The translations under genes and the position numbers were made by a program. DNA of 64,000 nucleotides from Ochotona curzoniae. Taxonomy: Eukaryota > Chordata > Mammalia > Lagomorpha > Ochotonidae. The notes below the pieces were generated by a model that saw only the letters and a program-made list of their open reading frames with translations, searched no databases and was not told the origin of the DNA. Positions 23,406-33,850 of this stretch are shown piece by piece. Each line of letters opens with the position of its first letter. Positions within the stretch are counted from its first letter, which is position 1. The DNA lies in assembly GCF_017591425.1 (NCBI RefSeq), contig NW_024466413.1:2568001-2632000 (forward strand), read 5' to 3'.

Positions 23406-24449
23406 TTGCATAATTTAGCAGTAAATATTAAGGGTGATTCTGACTCTTAAATCATAACAATAACTAATATAATTCCAGGTTATTATCATGATCATTATTA
23501 TTACCCCCTTTCTTAGTGTGCACTGGAGAACATGAGGAAGGAGGCCAAGGTTGAGTTTCGAAGCACATCAGTGAGGCAGAACACAGATGGCTCAAAGAGA
23601 AACAGTGTGATAGAAGCGGCTCCCAAGTGCATGCAAGATTGAAGGTTCTGGACCTCTTAAGCTTTGAGTGGAATCTGTGGACCCTAAAAAGATTTCTGTA
23701 TCGCTCTCCTTCCAGAAACCATCACCTTGTATAAAACCCCATCCTCTTCTCCAAAAGCTGTGCCAGGGATGACCTACTAAAAGCAGGCATGCTCAGTCAG
23801 TGCCAAATAACAAAGGAATGGACACACACTTAAAGGAATTACACATTAGTTTGAAATGAATGATGAGCAGTGTAATCTCACAGTTGTAACACCTTTATAT
23901 GAACAGGTGATAAAATTGCATCTCCTGGGAGTTTCAGACAAAGTCACTGCCAAAATAGAATGACATCTGGATTTTTTTTCTTCTAGGTTATAACTGTATG
24001 GACACCTTGCTGCAGAAGTCAGACCATAAAATTGTACTGATGGCTTTCAGTTTAGTCTGCGAGCTTTGTAGCTAAATTCCTTTACTTTCTCTGGCCTTCT
24101 TAGTGAATAAATCAAAGAAAAACGTACTCCTCACTGACGTTTACATTTAACTATAATGACTACATTATTGGCACATGTGAGCATACATCCAAAATGCCAA
24201 TTTAGTAGTCAGTTTGGTTCCCACAGGTGTCGGGTAACGCATTCAGGTTTTAGGTTGGCATGCCATTACAGCAAAATGCCTTCCTACAGAAAAGCTGAGT
24301 GTGTTCGGGTGGCTAACACACACTGTCAAGGCTGCCTTGTTCTTTGCTGTTGCACATCCTTTTCTGCTCTAGTCCGACATTTCACTGCCCACTCACTTGG
24401 CTTGCTCAAAAATCTTTTGCTCCTCTTAAATCAAAATCCACAGGATCTT
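23406..24449. other. Unique DNA, nothing recognised
   Basis: No repeat that I can name. The open frame at 24156-24470 runs into the next SINE and has no domain. Confidence 0.4.
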
Positions 24450-24785
24450 TGGGTCTGTGCTATGGCATAGCAGGTCAAGGCTCTCTGTGCTAGCATCTCC
24501 TAGGGGTGCCAGTTCCAGTCCTAGCAGCTCCATGTTCCTGCTAATGGCCTGCTAACGGCCTGGGAAGGCAGTTGGAGGAGGGCCCAAGGCCACCGCCCCC
24601 ACACCGCACCCACATGGGAAACCTGGAGGAATCTCTGGTTACTGCCTTCGGATCAGACTCACTGCAGCCATTGCGGCCATTTGGAGAGTGAACCTGCCAA
24701 CGGAAGAGCTCTCCTTCCACTCCCCACCCTCTCGCTCTCTTCCTAAATTCTGCCTTTCAAGTGAAAACAGGTAAAACTTTGACAA
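24450..24785 (+). mobile_element. CSINE, older subtype
   Basis: 'tgctatggcatagcaggtca', 'gggtgccagttccagtccta', 'gctaatggcctgctaacggc' and 'tttggagagtgaacctgcca' in order. The tail is diverged ('gtgaaaacaggtaaaa'). The 'catagcaggt' head is closer to the rabbit-type subfamilies, so it is older than the pika-type copies. Confidence 0.85.
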
Positions 24786-25059
24786 AAATCTGCGGCATTG
24801 TCCGTTTTTCAGTGCTGTACTCTCACTGGCTCTAACTCGCGTGCGCAGAGTGCTCAGCTCACCTCCCCATGTCTGTCAGAGCAGCTCGGCCGTTGCTTGT
24901 TTTTCTTCGGACACCTCTGCTGCCAGTGATCAGCTTCCCCAGATCTGCGTGCCCAGTCCCTCTCCCTCCACCCCTTCTCTGTCTCATTCTCTTCTCCGCC
25001 TATTTTGAATCTTAGGCTCCATAAAGCTTACAGTGAAGTTTGGTGCTCTTTACCTTCTA

Positions 25060-25210
25060 TAGCTCTAGCCAATAACTCAAAACCAAATTTATCCTTTATG
25101 TGCTAAGCTCTAGGATATTAGAGACTGTGTATTTTATTTTCCTTTGAAGTCCCAAGTTTAAGAAAGTATCGCTTAATAGGTATGAATATATATTTGCTGA
25201 ATGATGAAAA
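25060..25210 (+). repeat. L2/MIR 3'-end relic
   Basis: 'gtatgaatatatatttgctg' followed by 'aatgatgaaaatataag' matches the shared L2/MIR end ('caataaatatttgctgaatg'). Upstream, 'ggatattagagactgtgtat' fits poorly. Confidence 0.45.
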
Positions 25211-26149
25211 TATAAGTAATTCTATAAATAAAATTTATTCATGACTTCTGATAAAGTGAGATTCACCCGTCATATCTAGAAGTATCATCCAAATTATTCA
25301 TCAGAACAAAGAAATATATATGTAAATACGAATAATTCTCCTCACATTGAAAATCTTTGTAAATTACTTGAGTACAATAGCAAGAATGAAGCCAAGTGTG
25401 GGTTATTTATGAGATATAGCAGCTGGAAAGTGCACAGCACCATGACTCTTATTTTACATTGTCTTGGAGTCTTGTCACTATCGTGAAAGAGAAAGGAGAA
25501 TCTGCACACTGCGATTGTGAAAGAAGAGGCAAATATGTCTTCCCTTGCAATTTACATGATTCTATATGTAGGTAGCCTAGGAACCTTAATAAAAACTTAT
25601 TCTCAAAGGAGCATTTATTTTCTGAATTTTTAAAATAGTTTTTATTTCTAAAAAGGGAACAAATGTCATGCTTTTTACATACAAAATATAACAAAAATAA
25701 CAAATTCTGAGCAATAATCTGAGCTATGTAAGGCTATTCTGTCGTCACTGAGTCTGAAGGGTTGCTTTTCTTCATGTGATTGAATTTCAACTTACCAAAT
25801 GCGAGGCTGAATAAACCATTACATGAGTGTCATGTCCATAAATATTGGAAATCACTTCATAAAGCTACTAACTTGTATTATCAAGGTTAACACTTTGACA
25901 GGAATTATCTACCCTTCCAAATAAAAGTGCCAAACCCTAATATGTTAAGCACACTCGCCATGACTACAAAGCCCTTGAGGCACAGAGCAGGGATGCAGCA
26001 TAATTCTCTTCTTGAACCCAAAGCAGTGAAGTGAGCCTGGTGAAAACCCACAGTAACTTCCCCCAACCCCTGCTCCCAGTTTGCTAATCCAGAGTCTTGA
26101 AGAGCCGAACTTGGCAGCAGTCTACTGAACAACAACAAACAAAAAGACT
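25211..26149. other. Unique DNA, nothing recognised
   Basis: No repeat that I can name. Minus-strand frames at 25449-25703 and 25905-26231 show no domain. Confidence 0.4.
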
Positions 26150-26365
26150 TAAAATTCCATGTTGTATGTTTTGATTTATACGAAGTATCTGGAATACAGA
26201 AACATATAAAAGAAACACCGAACAGATTCATGGCTGCCTAGATTGAGAGTTATATGGAGCAATTGCTAAAATGTGTGCTGTTTCTTTTTGAGATAATGGT
26301 ATATTATAAAATTGATTGTAGTGGCTATAAAATTATACTAAAAAGTGTTCGAATGTCAAAAATGA
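26150..26365 (+). repeat. Old L1M 3'UTR end
   Basis: 'acgaagtatctggaatacag', 'aacagattcatggctgccta', 'gtgctgtttctttttgagat' and 'aaaattatactaaaaagtgt' follow the order of the L1M-type 3'UTR end ('atgaagtatctagaa ... agattagtggttgcc ... gggtttctttttgggg ... atatactaaaaacca'). Confidence 0.65.
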
Positions 26366-27254
26366 TAATTTTTGAGTGTCCCACATGAGTTCTGGCATTC
26401 ACTAATATTCTGTGAACAAGCTTCTAAAATTAACTGAAAGTTATCTCAGAGATAATCCAGGTTTTTTTACAAGAATTTTGTTCAAAATATTCTTGGCAAA
26501 ATTGAAACCAATTAAGTGGTCCTTGAACTTATCAGGATTATTTATCTCTGTTATTAAAATTGCAACAGAAATAACTTCAGCTCCAAATATCATTTCAGTA
26601 ACAGTTTCTAGGCCGCAATCTATGATTAATTTATTATACAATCAAATGAACCTGATACAGGGTTGAAACTTCACATAGAGACGATTAATGAGCTATGAAA
26701 GAAAAGTTTTCATAGAAATGTTGGATCCTATACTTCCACTGGTAGGTCACAAATAAGATAATATAAGAGAGTATATTTAAATCATTTTTGTCTCCTCTAA
26801 AGAATATCTTAGAGACAATTAATACTAAAAAGACAGTGAACCATGGAGAAAAATTTTGAAAGATATGCTATTGGAAGACCAAGTAGAATCATATAGAGCT
26901 CCACCACCACATAAGACAGAAGATACAACGACATCACATTCTGGACAATATTTAATGATTCTTTCTTGATAACAGGAGTTTTCTTCTGAATAATTTCCTC
27001 TGTAGGTATCTTCTCCATTTTTTGCTTAATTGCCACTTGAATACATATTTTCAATTGTTTTTTCCTACTTTGCACTCTAGTTTTCTTCCCCAACACTTCA
27101 TTGTGTCTCCTCTTCATCTCAATTCTTAACTGAACTGCCTTGTAATGACTGCACTGAAACAGTTCGATGTTGCTTTTTCTGCTGTCCCTTTATTTTTCTT
27201 TCCCTTTTTTTTTTTAATTTGACTTTGCCTCAGCAGACATAAACAAGCTAAAAG
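26366..27254. other. Mostly unique DNA with a lysine-rich minus-strand frame
   Basis: The minus strand at 27117-26809 holds a 102-codon frame whose first half is rich in Lys/Arg/Glu/Gln ('KKTRVQSRKKQLK') and whose second half is hydrophobic. In-frame sequence stays open for about 20 codons upstream. I do not recognise the protein. There is no poly(A) trace downstream, so a processed pseudogene is only a possibility. The rest is AT-rich. Confidence 0.35.
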
Positions 27255-27580
27255 TAAAACCAGTGCATGTCGTGACCACAGTACATCATGAATAAATCTC
27301 CAGCTTGCATCCGCCAGGATCCCATGTGGGTGCTGGTTCTAATCGTGACTACTCTACTTCCCATCCAGCTCACTGCTTGTGGCCTGGGAAAACAGTCAAG
27401 GATGGTCCAAAGTCTTGGGACCCTGCACCCAAGTGAGAGACCCAGAAGAATCTCCTGACTCCATTGCAATCACTTGGGGAGTGAACCATTGGCTAGAAGA
27501 TCTTTGTCTCTCTGTGTTTCCTTCTCTCTATATATTTGCCTTTCCAATAAAAATAAATAAATCTTTAAAATAAATAAATA
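27255..27580 (+). mobile_element. CSINE, near full length
   Basis: 'ggatcccatgtgggtgctgg', 'cttcccatccagctcactgc', 'tcacttggggagtgaaccat' and 'tgcctttccaataaaaataa' in order. A small deletion removes part of the 'ggctcctggcttcggatc' stretch. The A-rich tail runs directly into L1 copy B. Confidence 0.9.
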
Positions 27581-28693
27581 TGGAAATCAAGATGGCAGAA
27601 TAGGGTAAGGACACATTTAAACGGACAGAGAAACATTTAATCAGGATGAAGCAGAGAGGACACATTCCAGGAAATAGGAAAGGACAGAACAACAGCAGAG
27701 GAGTACCTGGAGACTGACACAGGAAAGCAGCGGGCACAGTGGTGTGGTGTTGCAGTGGCTGATACTCCGGCGGCATTCAGCTAACAGCAATCTGAACTCC
27801 ACCAGCAACCAGGTGGGAAGGGTCTTTCACTGGGAGCTTGGGAGGTAAACCAAAAAAACTCTCCATCCTGCTGGTCCATTTTATTTGACCAGGAGCAGAG
27901 ACAGAGGAGCAGATCTCAGACGGGCAGTGTGAGAACAGGGTGGATTTCATATCCCAATCAGCCCCCTAGAGCTGAATTGGGTGCCATTTTGCGTAAGGAG
28001 GAAAGGGCAAGGGAAAGGACCTAGCATGCTCTGAGCTGGAAATGAGCTCATTTCTGACTCAGTGAATTGTATCAATGTGGCATTCTATGGGTTCCACGCA
28101 GGGCAGGTCTGTGTAGCCCTCAGATCTGATGACCAACAGATTAAGAACTGTAGTGGTGGTATGTCAGGCACCATTTTGCACACTGTGGTAATAGCTTTGG
28201 GACTGCAGGGGACAACAATGAACTGCGCATATGCCGAGCTCATGAGAACTCACTGAGGTCCGTGGATTGCACTGGTCCCGCAGGAAAATAATACCAACTG
28301 TGGCATCGTACAAGTCAAAATAGTTCCGTGTGACACCCAGACCTAACGTCCAACAGGTACTGGCAAGATCAGCGCCACCAACAACCTAATTATATAGAAC
28401 ACCTGGTGTCTCTCTAATTGTGGGACCTGCTCCAACCGGGAGTGGGAGAAAGGTTGCAGAGACAACGGTGCAGCCTCAGCACGGTATCACAGGAGGTGGA
28501 GAGTGGTGAGCCAAGAGCTGGGGATGTGGAGACCATTGTGGAAATCTAACATAAGAACCCAGACCTGGAACTTGCTGGAGGTTGTGACACAAGTGGCTGC
28601 AAGCAAAAAGTTGTGCACCAACAGCAACAAGTAAAATCGCATTGTAGACCTGTGGGTGACACAGCTTAGAACACTCTGCTAAACAGAAGTGCA
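27581..28693 (+). promoter_or_regulatory. L1 copy B 5'UTR (internal promoter region)
   Basis: About 1.1 kb, richer in G+C than the flanks, matching the 5'UTRs of copies A and C. Several degenerate blocks recur in all three ('cacattccaggaaa', 'gcagcctcagcac'). The upstream edge is the presumed transcription start; nothing shows whether it is active. Confidence 0.75.
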
Positions 28694-29703
28694 ATGATCA
28701 AGAGCAAAAGAAGAGACAGAGGCACAATGAATATTGCTGAAGAGTCCCCTGCAAAGGAACAAAACCCTGTGCCAATATCAGAGTTAACTGATGAAGACAT
28801 CGAGAAAATGGGGGACACAGAATCCATAAGACTCATTTTAAAGATTCTGATAAAAAATGAGAAGCTCATGCAAGAGTTCAAAGAATTTAAGGAAGCAATA
28901 AAGCAAATCAAGGCTGGTATATCAGAAATTAAGAACGTAGTAGAGCAAATTAGAAGTATAGTGGAGAGTCTCCAAAATAGAGTGAAGCACGCAGAAGAAA
29001 GAATCTCAGAATTGGAAGATATTTCCTGTCATCAGGGGAAAACAAACAAGAAGCTGGAAGCAGAGCTGGACAAAGCCAAATAAAGTATTCAAGAATTGAA
29101 AGACACTATTAAGAGGCCAAATATAAGAGTTATGGGAGTCCCAGAAGGTGCAGAAAGAGAAGGTGGGGCTTAAGGGTTATTGAACGAAATAATAAGGGAA
29201 AATTTCCTAATCTGGAGAAAGAATTGGGAAACAAGATCCAGGAGGGACACAGAACTCCCAACAGGCTTGATCAAAAGCAATCTTCACCACAACACATGAT
29301 AATCAAGTTCTCTTCAATCGAACATAAGGAAAAGATCCTTAAATGTGCACGTGAATAAAGTCAACTGACATATAAAGGAATACCAGTTATACTCACAGGA
29401 GATCTCTCACAGGAAACTCTACAGGCCAGAAGAGAATGGAGTGACATATTCCAGATTCTAAAAGAAAAAAATAATTGTTGGCCTCGGATAACATATCCAG
29501 CAAAGCTTTCTTTCGACTTTGAAAATGAAATACAATTCCTCCACAGAAAAGAAAAGTTGAAAGAATTTGCCTCTTCAAAACTTGCCCTACAAATGATTCT
29601 TCAAGATGTTCTCTTGACAGAGAAGAGGAATAGCACACACCAAAACCAAAGGCAAATGGGAAGAACATCCAACTACACTGACAACAGAAGACTAAACCAA
29701 TGA
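28694..29703 (+). pseudogene. L1 copy B ORF1 pseudogene
   Basis: Encodes the LINE-1 ORF1 protein, the RNA-binding trimer that packages L1 RNA. The first 129 codons are open (28694-29083): an acidic N-terminus and a heptad-rich coiled coil ending 'SELEDISCHQGKTNKKLEA'. A second ATG at 28727 could also serve as start. TAA at 29081-29083 replaces what looks like a Gln codon. Then come the conserved 'RPNIRVMGVPEG' motif, another TAA in the 'EGGA' region (about 29172) and a 1-nt deletion before 'ctaatctggagaaa' (about 29207). The C-terminal domain is recognisable to a stop at 29701-29703, with a further in-frame TAA near 29358. At most a truncated coiled coil without the RNA-binding part could be made. 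Copy A shares the first two stops and the deletion. Confidence 0.88.
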
Positions 29704-29718
29704 ACAACCCATTCCTAA

Positions 29719-29890
29719 AATGACAGGACCAAAGTACCACCCATACATATTAAACTCTTAATGTAAATGGCTTAAACTCATCAATCAAATGTCATAGATT
29801 AGTATACTGGATTAAAAAACAAAACCCATCTGTTTATTGTCTGGAGGAGACACACTTCAACAAGATCAGCGGAAACTATCACATGGGTTT
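29719..29890 (+). pseudogene. L1 copy B ORF2 remnant (endonuclease N-terminus only)
   Basis: Begins with ATGACAGGACC, the usual L1 ORF2 start region shortly after the ORF1 stop, and retains 'atgtaaatggcttaaactca' (the 'LNxNGLNS' motif of the AP-like endonuclease) and 'gaggagacacacttcaa' ('EETHF', which includes the active-site Glu). An early stop and the deletion at about 29890 remove the rest, including the whole reverse transcriptase. Confidence 0.85.
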
Positions 29891-30545
29891 TGTTGTTTTC
29901 TGTTGGTTTCATCTCTTCAAAACACTTTCTTCTGATTAAGTCATTCAATGACTCGTAGATCATGCAGTGGCATCATTTTCTTCAAGAAAGTTCTTTATTT
30001 TCAGTTCTTCAGCTACTTGTTAGTCATTTAATAGCATATTTTTTTAACTTCTTGGTGTTGTTAATTTCTTTTTTCTCCCTGATGTTGATTTTGTTTTGTG
30101 GCTCTTCATTTAAGGGGATGTATAGTAGCTGTGTATTGGAAACTGTCATATCTAGTAACATGTCATTTAACTTCATGGCATTGTAAAGTTCTATTTTTCT
30201 TTTTATTATTGATTTTATATCATGACTTTTCATTTAAGGGGATGTACAGTAGCTGTGAAATGGAGACTAACATCCAGATGTGACGATGCAGTGTAGTATG
30301 CATTTCTGGTTTCAGACAAAGATGGACTTGCAATGAAACTGTTTACTATATCTTGACAATAGGATTCTGGATTCTCTGTCATTGTCCATACCCACAATGA
30401 TGGACATATGACTGAGTATGAAGAATTATATGTTAGTAATGATATAGAGGAACTAGGTGTGTGTGGGGGGGATTGAAGAGGGGATAAGGGAATATGGAAC
30501 TGTATCATAAAATGATAATAACAATAATAATAAAATGTAAAAAAA
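29891..30545 (+). repeat. L1 copy B 3'UTR with internal tandem duplication
   Basis: Two units of about 120-135 bases (about 30020-30155 and 30156-30276) share 'ttcatttaaggggatgta' and 'agtagctgtg'. A G-rich stretch ('gtgtgtggggggg', 30460-30472) precedes the end, as is common for L1. The 3' tail is A/T-rich without a pure poly(A). Confidence 0.8.
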
Positions 30546-31189
30546 TAATAAATAAAACCAGCTCTTGTAGTCTTCCTTCCATAATAATCCTGTACATTAC
30601 TGAATGTTTCAGTTTTGAGACAGGAGTGCTGCTTCCCATTGCTCCCATAAGACAAGAGCTCAACCGTTTAGGAACATTAGCCCAAGCTTTGTCACACATT
30701 CCCAGTCTATCAATTTAGCAGACATGATTTCATTTTTATGTGTATGTTGGTGGCAATATCTATCTTCTATTTTTTCCCTTTAGCCACTATTATTACATTA
30801 CATACATTTTATCTTAACCTCATTTTATATAACTTCACAGCATGAAATAACAGTGACATTTAACTTATCTGCTTAAAATCACTTAATTTTTTATCTAGTT
30901 AAAACAATTTAAATATTTGAAAAATACTTAATGCCACAGTACATCCATACTGGAAATGGCCAAAATGGTGAGGCTACCATGTTGGGCTACTTCTTTGCTT
31001 TGAGGCACAAGTCCAGTGAAAATCAGCAGCCAGAAGTCCCTGGATGAGAACAAGTTGCAGTCCACAGGTTAGGAGATGAGCATAGACTGCAACAGAGCCG
31101 GCTGGGCAAGGCTGAGGTTGCATGCCACCAGCAGGTAGCTAACTGGCAACCATGAGAGGCTCTCAATAAGAATAAATATGGGCCAATTC
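30546..31189. other. Unique DNA, nothing recognised
   Basis: The G+C-richer stretch 30940-31150 has no open frame of note and no family that I can name. Confidence 0.4.
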
Positions 31190-31412
31190 TCTATCTTAGC
31201 TATTGAGAACTGAGCTCCAATAAACATGGAGGCAAAAATCACTCTCTCATTTGTTGATTAAATTTGGGGGATAAATTCTGAAGAATTGGATGGCTGGGTC
31301 ATATGAAAGATCTATATTTAGATTTCTGAGGACTCTTGATATTGTCTTCTCAATGGTTGTGCTCATTTACATACCCAGCAGGAGATTAGGGATGTAACCG
31401 GAATTCATTATA
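31190..31412 (-). repeat. Old L1 3' region, antisense
   Basis: 'gagctccaataaacatggag', 'tggatggctgggtcatatga' and 'catttacatacccagcagga' match, in this strand, the familiar reverse complement of the L1 3' region ('gctgcaataaacatggg ... ctggatcatatggta ... caatttacattcccacca'). Confidence 0.7.
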
Positions 31413-31636
31413 CTGGATCACATACTGACCTAAAGATTTGTGATAACTGATAAGCAGAGTAGAATAATAACGAATCAGCAAAATGGATGTTTTGAAATTT
31501 GAATGTTGTTTAAAGCTTTTGTCTGTGCTCATGAAGAACAATGGATTATCTATTACTACTTGTTGAATTATCTATTTGGTGGAGGGTTAAGCTGATGATT
31601 ATGAAATAGACTAAAAATAAGTCATTAAAAATAATG

Positions 31637-33125
31637 AAGGACAGAATCAAGATGGCAGAATAGGGTAAGGGCATGTTTAAAGAGATGCATGATCATTAGC
31701 CATGGTGAAGCAGGGAGAGCACATTCCAGGAAACAGAAGAAGACAGGCTGATGGCAGAAAGGCACCTGGAGACCAAAAGATACGGGAAAGCAGCTCAGAC
31801 AACAGTTTGGTATTGCACTAAACAGATACCCCAGTGAAGTCAACGAGTGGTGGATTAAGCTCCATCAGCACCCAGGTGGGAGGGGAGTTCATCTGGAGCT
31901 AAGGAGCTGAACTCAGGCATAGAATTGGCCATCCTGCTCACTTGTTTGATGACACCAGGAGCAGAGACGCAGCAGTATATCCCAAACAGGTGCTGTAGGA
32001 ACAGGGTGGATTTCACAGCCCAGGTCCCTACCAGAGCAAAATCAGGTGTCGTTTGGGTGGAGACAATGAATGTGGGATGGGATTGCACATACAGTGAGCT
32101 GGGAGTGAACTCGTTTTTAATTCAGTGCATTGCAATACAATGGATTTCTACAGGTTCAACCCAAAACAGATCAGGATAGCCCCAAGACCTAACAACCAGC
32201 AGTTCCAGAACCACACCAGTGGCACAGTAGGCAATATTTTGTGCAATGTGGCAAAGTCTTTCAGACTGGAGGGACAACAGTGAACTGTGCATGTACTGAT
32301 CTGCGCACAAATCACTTCCAGCTCAATGCTTTGCACAGGTCTCACAGGAAAAGAAAAAAAATTGGCATCCTAATGGTCAATATAGGTCCAAGTGGCCTGC
32401 AAGCATAATGGTCAGCAGGTTCCAGAAAGGCCAACACCACCAACAACCTAGTTATCTAGAATACTTCCTGTCTCCCTAATCATGTGAACTGTTTGAAAAA
32501 GACGTGGGAGAAAGCTTCTACAGAAAACAGTGCAGCCACAGACAGGATCACAGCAGGTGGAACCAGGAGCCGGGTATACACAGACCATCACAGAAGCCTA
32601 ACACAAGAGATGAGACCTGAAACTCACTGGAGGGAGTAGCCCAAATGACTGCAAACAAAGCATCATTTTCTTTAAGAAGGTTCTTGATTTTTATTTCTTC
32701 AGTAACACATTAGTTATTCTGTAACATGTTATTTAACTTCATAGCATTGTAAACTTCTATTTTTCTTGCTGTTGCTGATTTTGTTTTGTGGTTTTTCATT
32801 TAAGGTGATGTACGGTGTAATGGAGACTAACATATTCAGATGTGAGGATACAATGCAGTACGCATCTCTACTCCAGATCAAAGATGGATTCCCAATGAAA
32901 CTGCTAACTATATCTTGACAATAGGATGCTAGACTCTGCCATTGATCATGCCTACAGTCATCAACTTATCATTATTTATGAAAAGCCATACTACAGTTAT
33001 AACATAGGGGAAATCAGTGGTGGGGAGGCTATTTGGAGAGGAGGATAGGGGAAATCCCAGAGCCTATGGAACTGTATCATAAACTAATTAGAATAACAAT
33101 TTTTAAATGAAAAAAAATTAAAAAG
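31637..33125 (+). mobile_element. L1 copy C: 5'UTR joined directly to 3'UTR, no ORFs
   Basis: Begins 'cagaatcaagatggcagaat', the same start as copy B, and runs through about 1.0 kb of 5'UTR ('cacattccaggaaacagaag', 'gtggatttcacagcccaggt'). At 32659/32660 it changes from 5'UTR ('atgactgcaaacaaag') to 3'UTR ('catcattttctttaagaagg'), then continues to 'aactgtatcataaactaatt' and an A-rich tail. ORF1 and ORF2 are both missing. Its 3'UTR has one unit of the repeat that is double in A and B. Either a single internal deletion or a member of an ORF-less, SINE-like L1 derivative. Confidence 0.85.
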
Positions 33126-33511
33126 TAAAATATTGAAAGAAAACAATTAAAAAGGAAGGAGGAGGAAGCATAGAACCGTGGGTAGGAAGCAGGGTGTGTT
33201 ACAGAAATCATTATTCTCTTAAATCTCAATATATCAAACATATGAAATTTGTTCACCTGATAGAAATCAAAAAAGGTTAAAAATGACAGATCTGGCAGGA
33301 CCAGAACACAATGGCTAAAACCTATTGCACAACAAGCTCTCTTTTTGTCTCTAGTAGGTAATCATTCAACAATTTTTGCCCCAAAAGTCTAATAAATAAT
33401 TTCTATGAGAAAATAGAGCATTAAGAAACCTTAATTATCGGTTTTTAAGTTTTTATTTAAAACATCTGACATCTAAATATGTATAATGAGGCACATTATA
33501 AAAGCTGAGAT
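33126..33511. other. Unique DNA, nothing recognised
   Basis: AT-rich with purine-rich runs; no repeat that I can name. Confidence 0.4.
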
Positions 33512-33850
33512 ATGTGCTCAGCTCAGTGGCGCAGTGGCTTAAAGTCCTTGCCTTGAACGCTCTAGATCCCATATGGGCGCCAGTTCTAATCCTGACAGCC
33601 CCACTTCCTATCCAGCTCCCCGCTTGTGGCCTGGGAGAGCAGTTGAGAACAGCCCAAAGGCTTGGGACCCTGCGCCCTCATGGGAAACACAGAGGAAGCT
33701 CCTGGCACCTGGCTTTGTTTTGGAGCAGATCAAGCCATTGTGGCTGCTTGGGGAGTAAATCAACGGATGGAGGATCTTCCTCTCTGTCTCTCCTCCTCTC
33801 TGTATATCTGGCTTTCCGATAAAATGAAACAAATCTTTGAAAAAATAGAT
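33512..33850 (+). mobile_element. CSINE, full length, young
   Basis: 'gctcagtggcgcagtggctt', 'ccttgaacgctctagatccc', 'ccatatgggcgccagttcta' and 'gcttggggagtaaatcaacg' in order, tail 'ggctttccgataaaatgaaa'. Confidence 0.92.

Larger units (their letters stand above)
27581..30545 (+). mobile_element. L1 copy B: internally deleted LINE-1 (5'UTR, ORF1 remnant, start of ORF2, 3'UTR)
   Basis: Starts 'ggaaatcaagatggcagaat' immediately after a CSINE tail, which supplied A/T-rich target DNA. Order: 5'UTR (to 28693), ORF1 with shared defects (28694-29703), about 170 bases of ORF2 (29719-29890), then the 3'UTR (to about 30540), ending 'aactgtatcataaaatgata' and an A-rich tail. Nearly all of ORF2 (endonuclease, reverse transcriptase, Cys-rich end) is absent. 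Copy A has the same junction in the opposite orientation, so this form was copied as such. Mobilisation in trans by an intact L1 is inferred. Confidence 0.9.

Noticed and set aside
16169..30545. Copies A and B as arms of one inverted segmental duplication
   Set aside because: Similarity stops at the L1 borders; the flanks differ (unique DNA beside A, a CSINE beside B).
30230..30655. Minus-strand 141-codon frame
   Set aside because: It runs antisense through the L1 copy B 3'UTR and its tail; no coding signal.
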